A DNA stretch of 8,021 nucleotides from contig CANRHY010000036.1 in NCBI GenBank assembly GCA_947630515.1, positions 1-8,021 on the forward strand, given 5' to 3'. This document shows, in pieces, positions 7,808 through 8,021 of this stretch (within the stretch, counting starts at the first letter, position 1; every line of letters starts with the position of its first letter). The notes below the pieces were generated by a model that saw nothing but the letters and a program-made list of their open reading frames with translations, ran no database searches and was not told the origin of the DNA. Origin of the DNA: an uncultured Bacilli bacterium (GTDB lineage: Bacteria; Bacillota_I; Bacilli_A; RF39; UBA660). Made by a program: the position numbers and the translations under genes.

Positions 7808-8021
7808 CTAATCACTCGCTTTCTTTAAACTCTTATGATTTTTAGCAAGTTGCTTAATTCCCTCTTTAAAACCAAATGCCACTGTAACAAGACTTCCATC
7901 AACTTTTACAACAACACCTTCACCGTACTTATCATGAACAACTTTATCTCCTACCTTTAACTCATCATTTCTTCCACTTTCATACATACCTTTACTATCT
8001 ATAATACTTGTATTACTCTTA
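7808..8021 (-). CDS. pcrA: ATP-dependent DNA helicase PcrA/UvrD, C-terminal fragment cut by the window edge
   Basis: The last 70 codons of a minus-strand gene run off the right end of the window. The translation has a linker (KSNTSIIDSKGMYESGRND) and then the conserved small C-terminal domain of Gram-positive PcrA: LKVGDKVVHDKYGEGVVVKV, followed by LVTVAFGFKEGIKQLAKNHKSLKK. This matches the usual 'GD.V.H..wG.G.vv.v......V.F...G.K.L....a.l.k' pattern, a Tudor-like fold that contacts RNA polymerase in B. subtilis PcrA. The helicase motor domains lie beyond the window. The nearby ligA supports the call, since pcrA-ligA order is widespread in Bacillota. The gene is partial only because of the window edge; its own stop codon is intact. 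Confidence 0.88.
   Translation of the reverse strand, partial: KSNTSIIDSKGMYESGRNDELKVGDKVVHDKYGEGVVVKVDGSLVTVAFGFKEGIKQLAKNHKSLKKASD

Overview
The window is about 28-30% G+C, uses the standard code (TGG for Trp, with TAA and TAG stops) and carries strong AGGAG/AGGTG ribosome binding sites. The pcrA-ligA neighbourhood, the CPBP protease and the promoter style (TTGACT-17-TATAAT, extended -10) point to a low-GC member of the Bacillota. It could be an uncultured gut Bacilli/RF39-like or Erysipelotrichia-like lineage. That placement is inference; no 16S gene is present.

Layout, right to left along the minus strand. The 3' end of pcrA (UvrD-family helicase) enters at 8021-7808. Its TAG abuts the ATG of a CPBP (CAAX-type) membrane protease. 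A near-consensus promoter overlapping the end of the protease gene drives a small basic orphan protein (6921-7166). Next comes a plus-strand two-gene unit (5718-6912): an 87-residue orphan protein overlapping a HipA/CtkA-like kinase. It converges on the small basic gene at a perfect 12-bp inverted repeat that holds both stop codons. Divergent from this unit, the minus strand carries ligA (NAD+-dependent DNA ligase), a short membrane-anchored orphan protein, a large membrane GGDEF protein with two extracytoplasmic solute-binding-like domains and a degenerate signature (DGNEF), and a YihY/BrkB-type six-helix membrane protein. The last three are tightly packed and probably co-transcribed.

The left end (1-199) has no credible protein gene. 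It contains a minus-strand promoter (TTGACT-17-TATTAT) followed at once by a stretch of about 100 bp that is G+C-rich for this genome (about 46%). This stretch folds into three successive hairpins, the last of which is a Rho-independent terminator. I read it as an unassigned small RNA, or a regulatory leader for a gene beyond the window. It is the most interesting unexplained feature here.

Functionally, ligA and pcrA are conserved replication/repair genes that are adjacent in many Bacillota. Here they are separated by three minus- or plus-strand accessory units, including a possible toxin-antitoxin-like or signalling kinase module.
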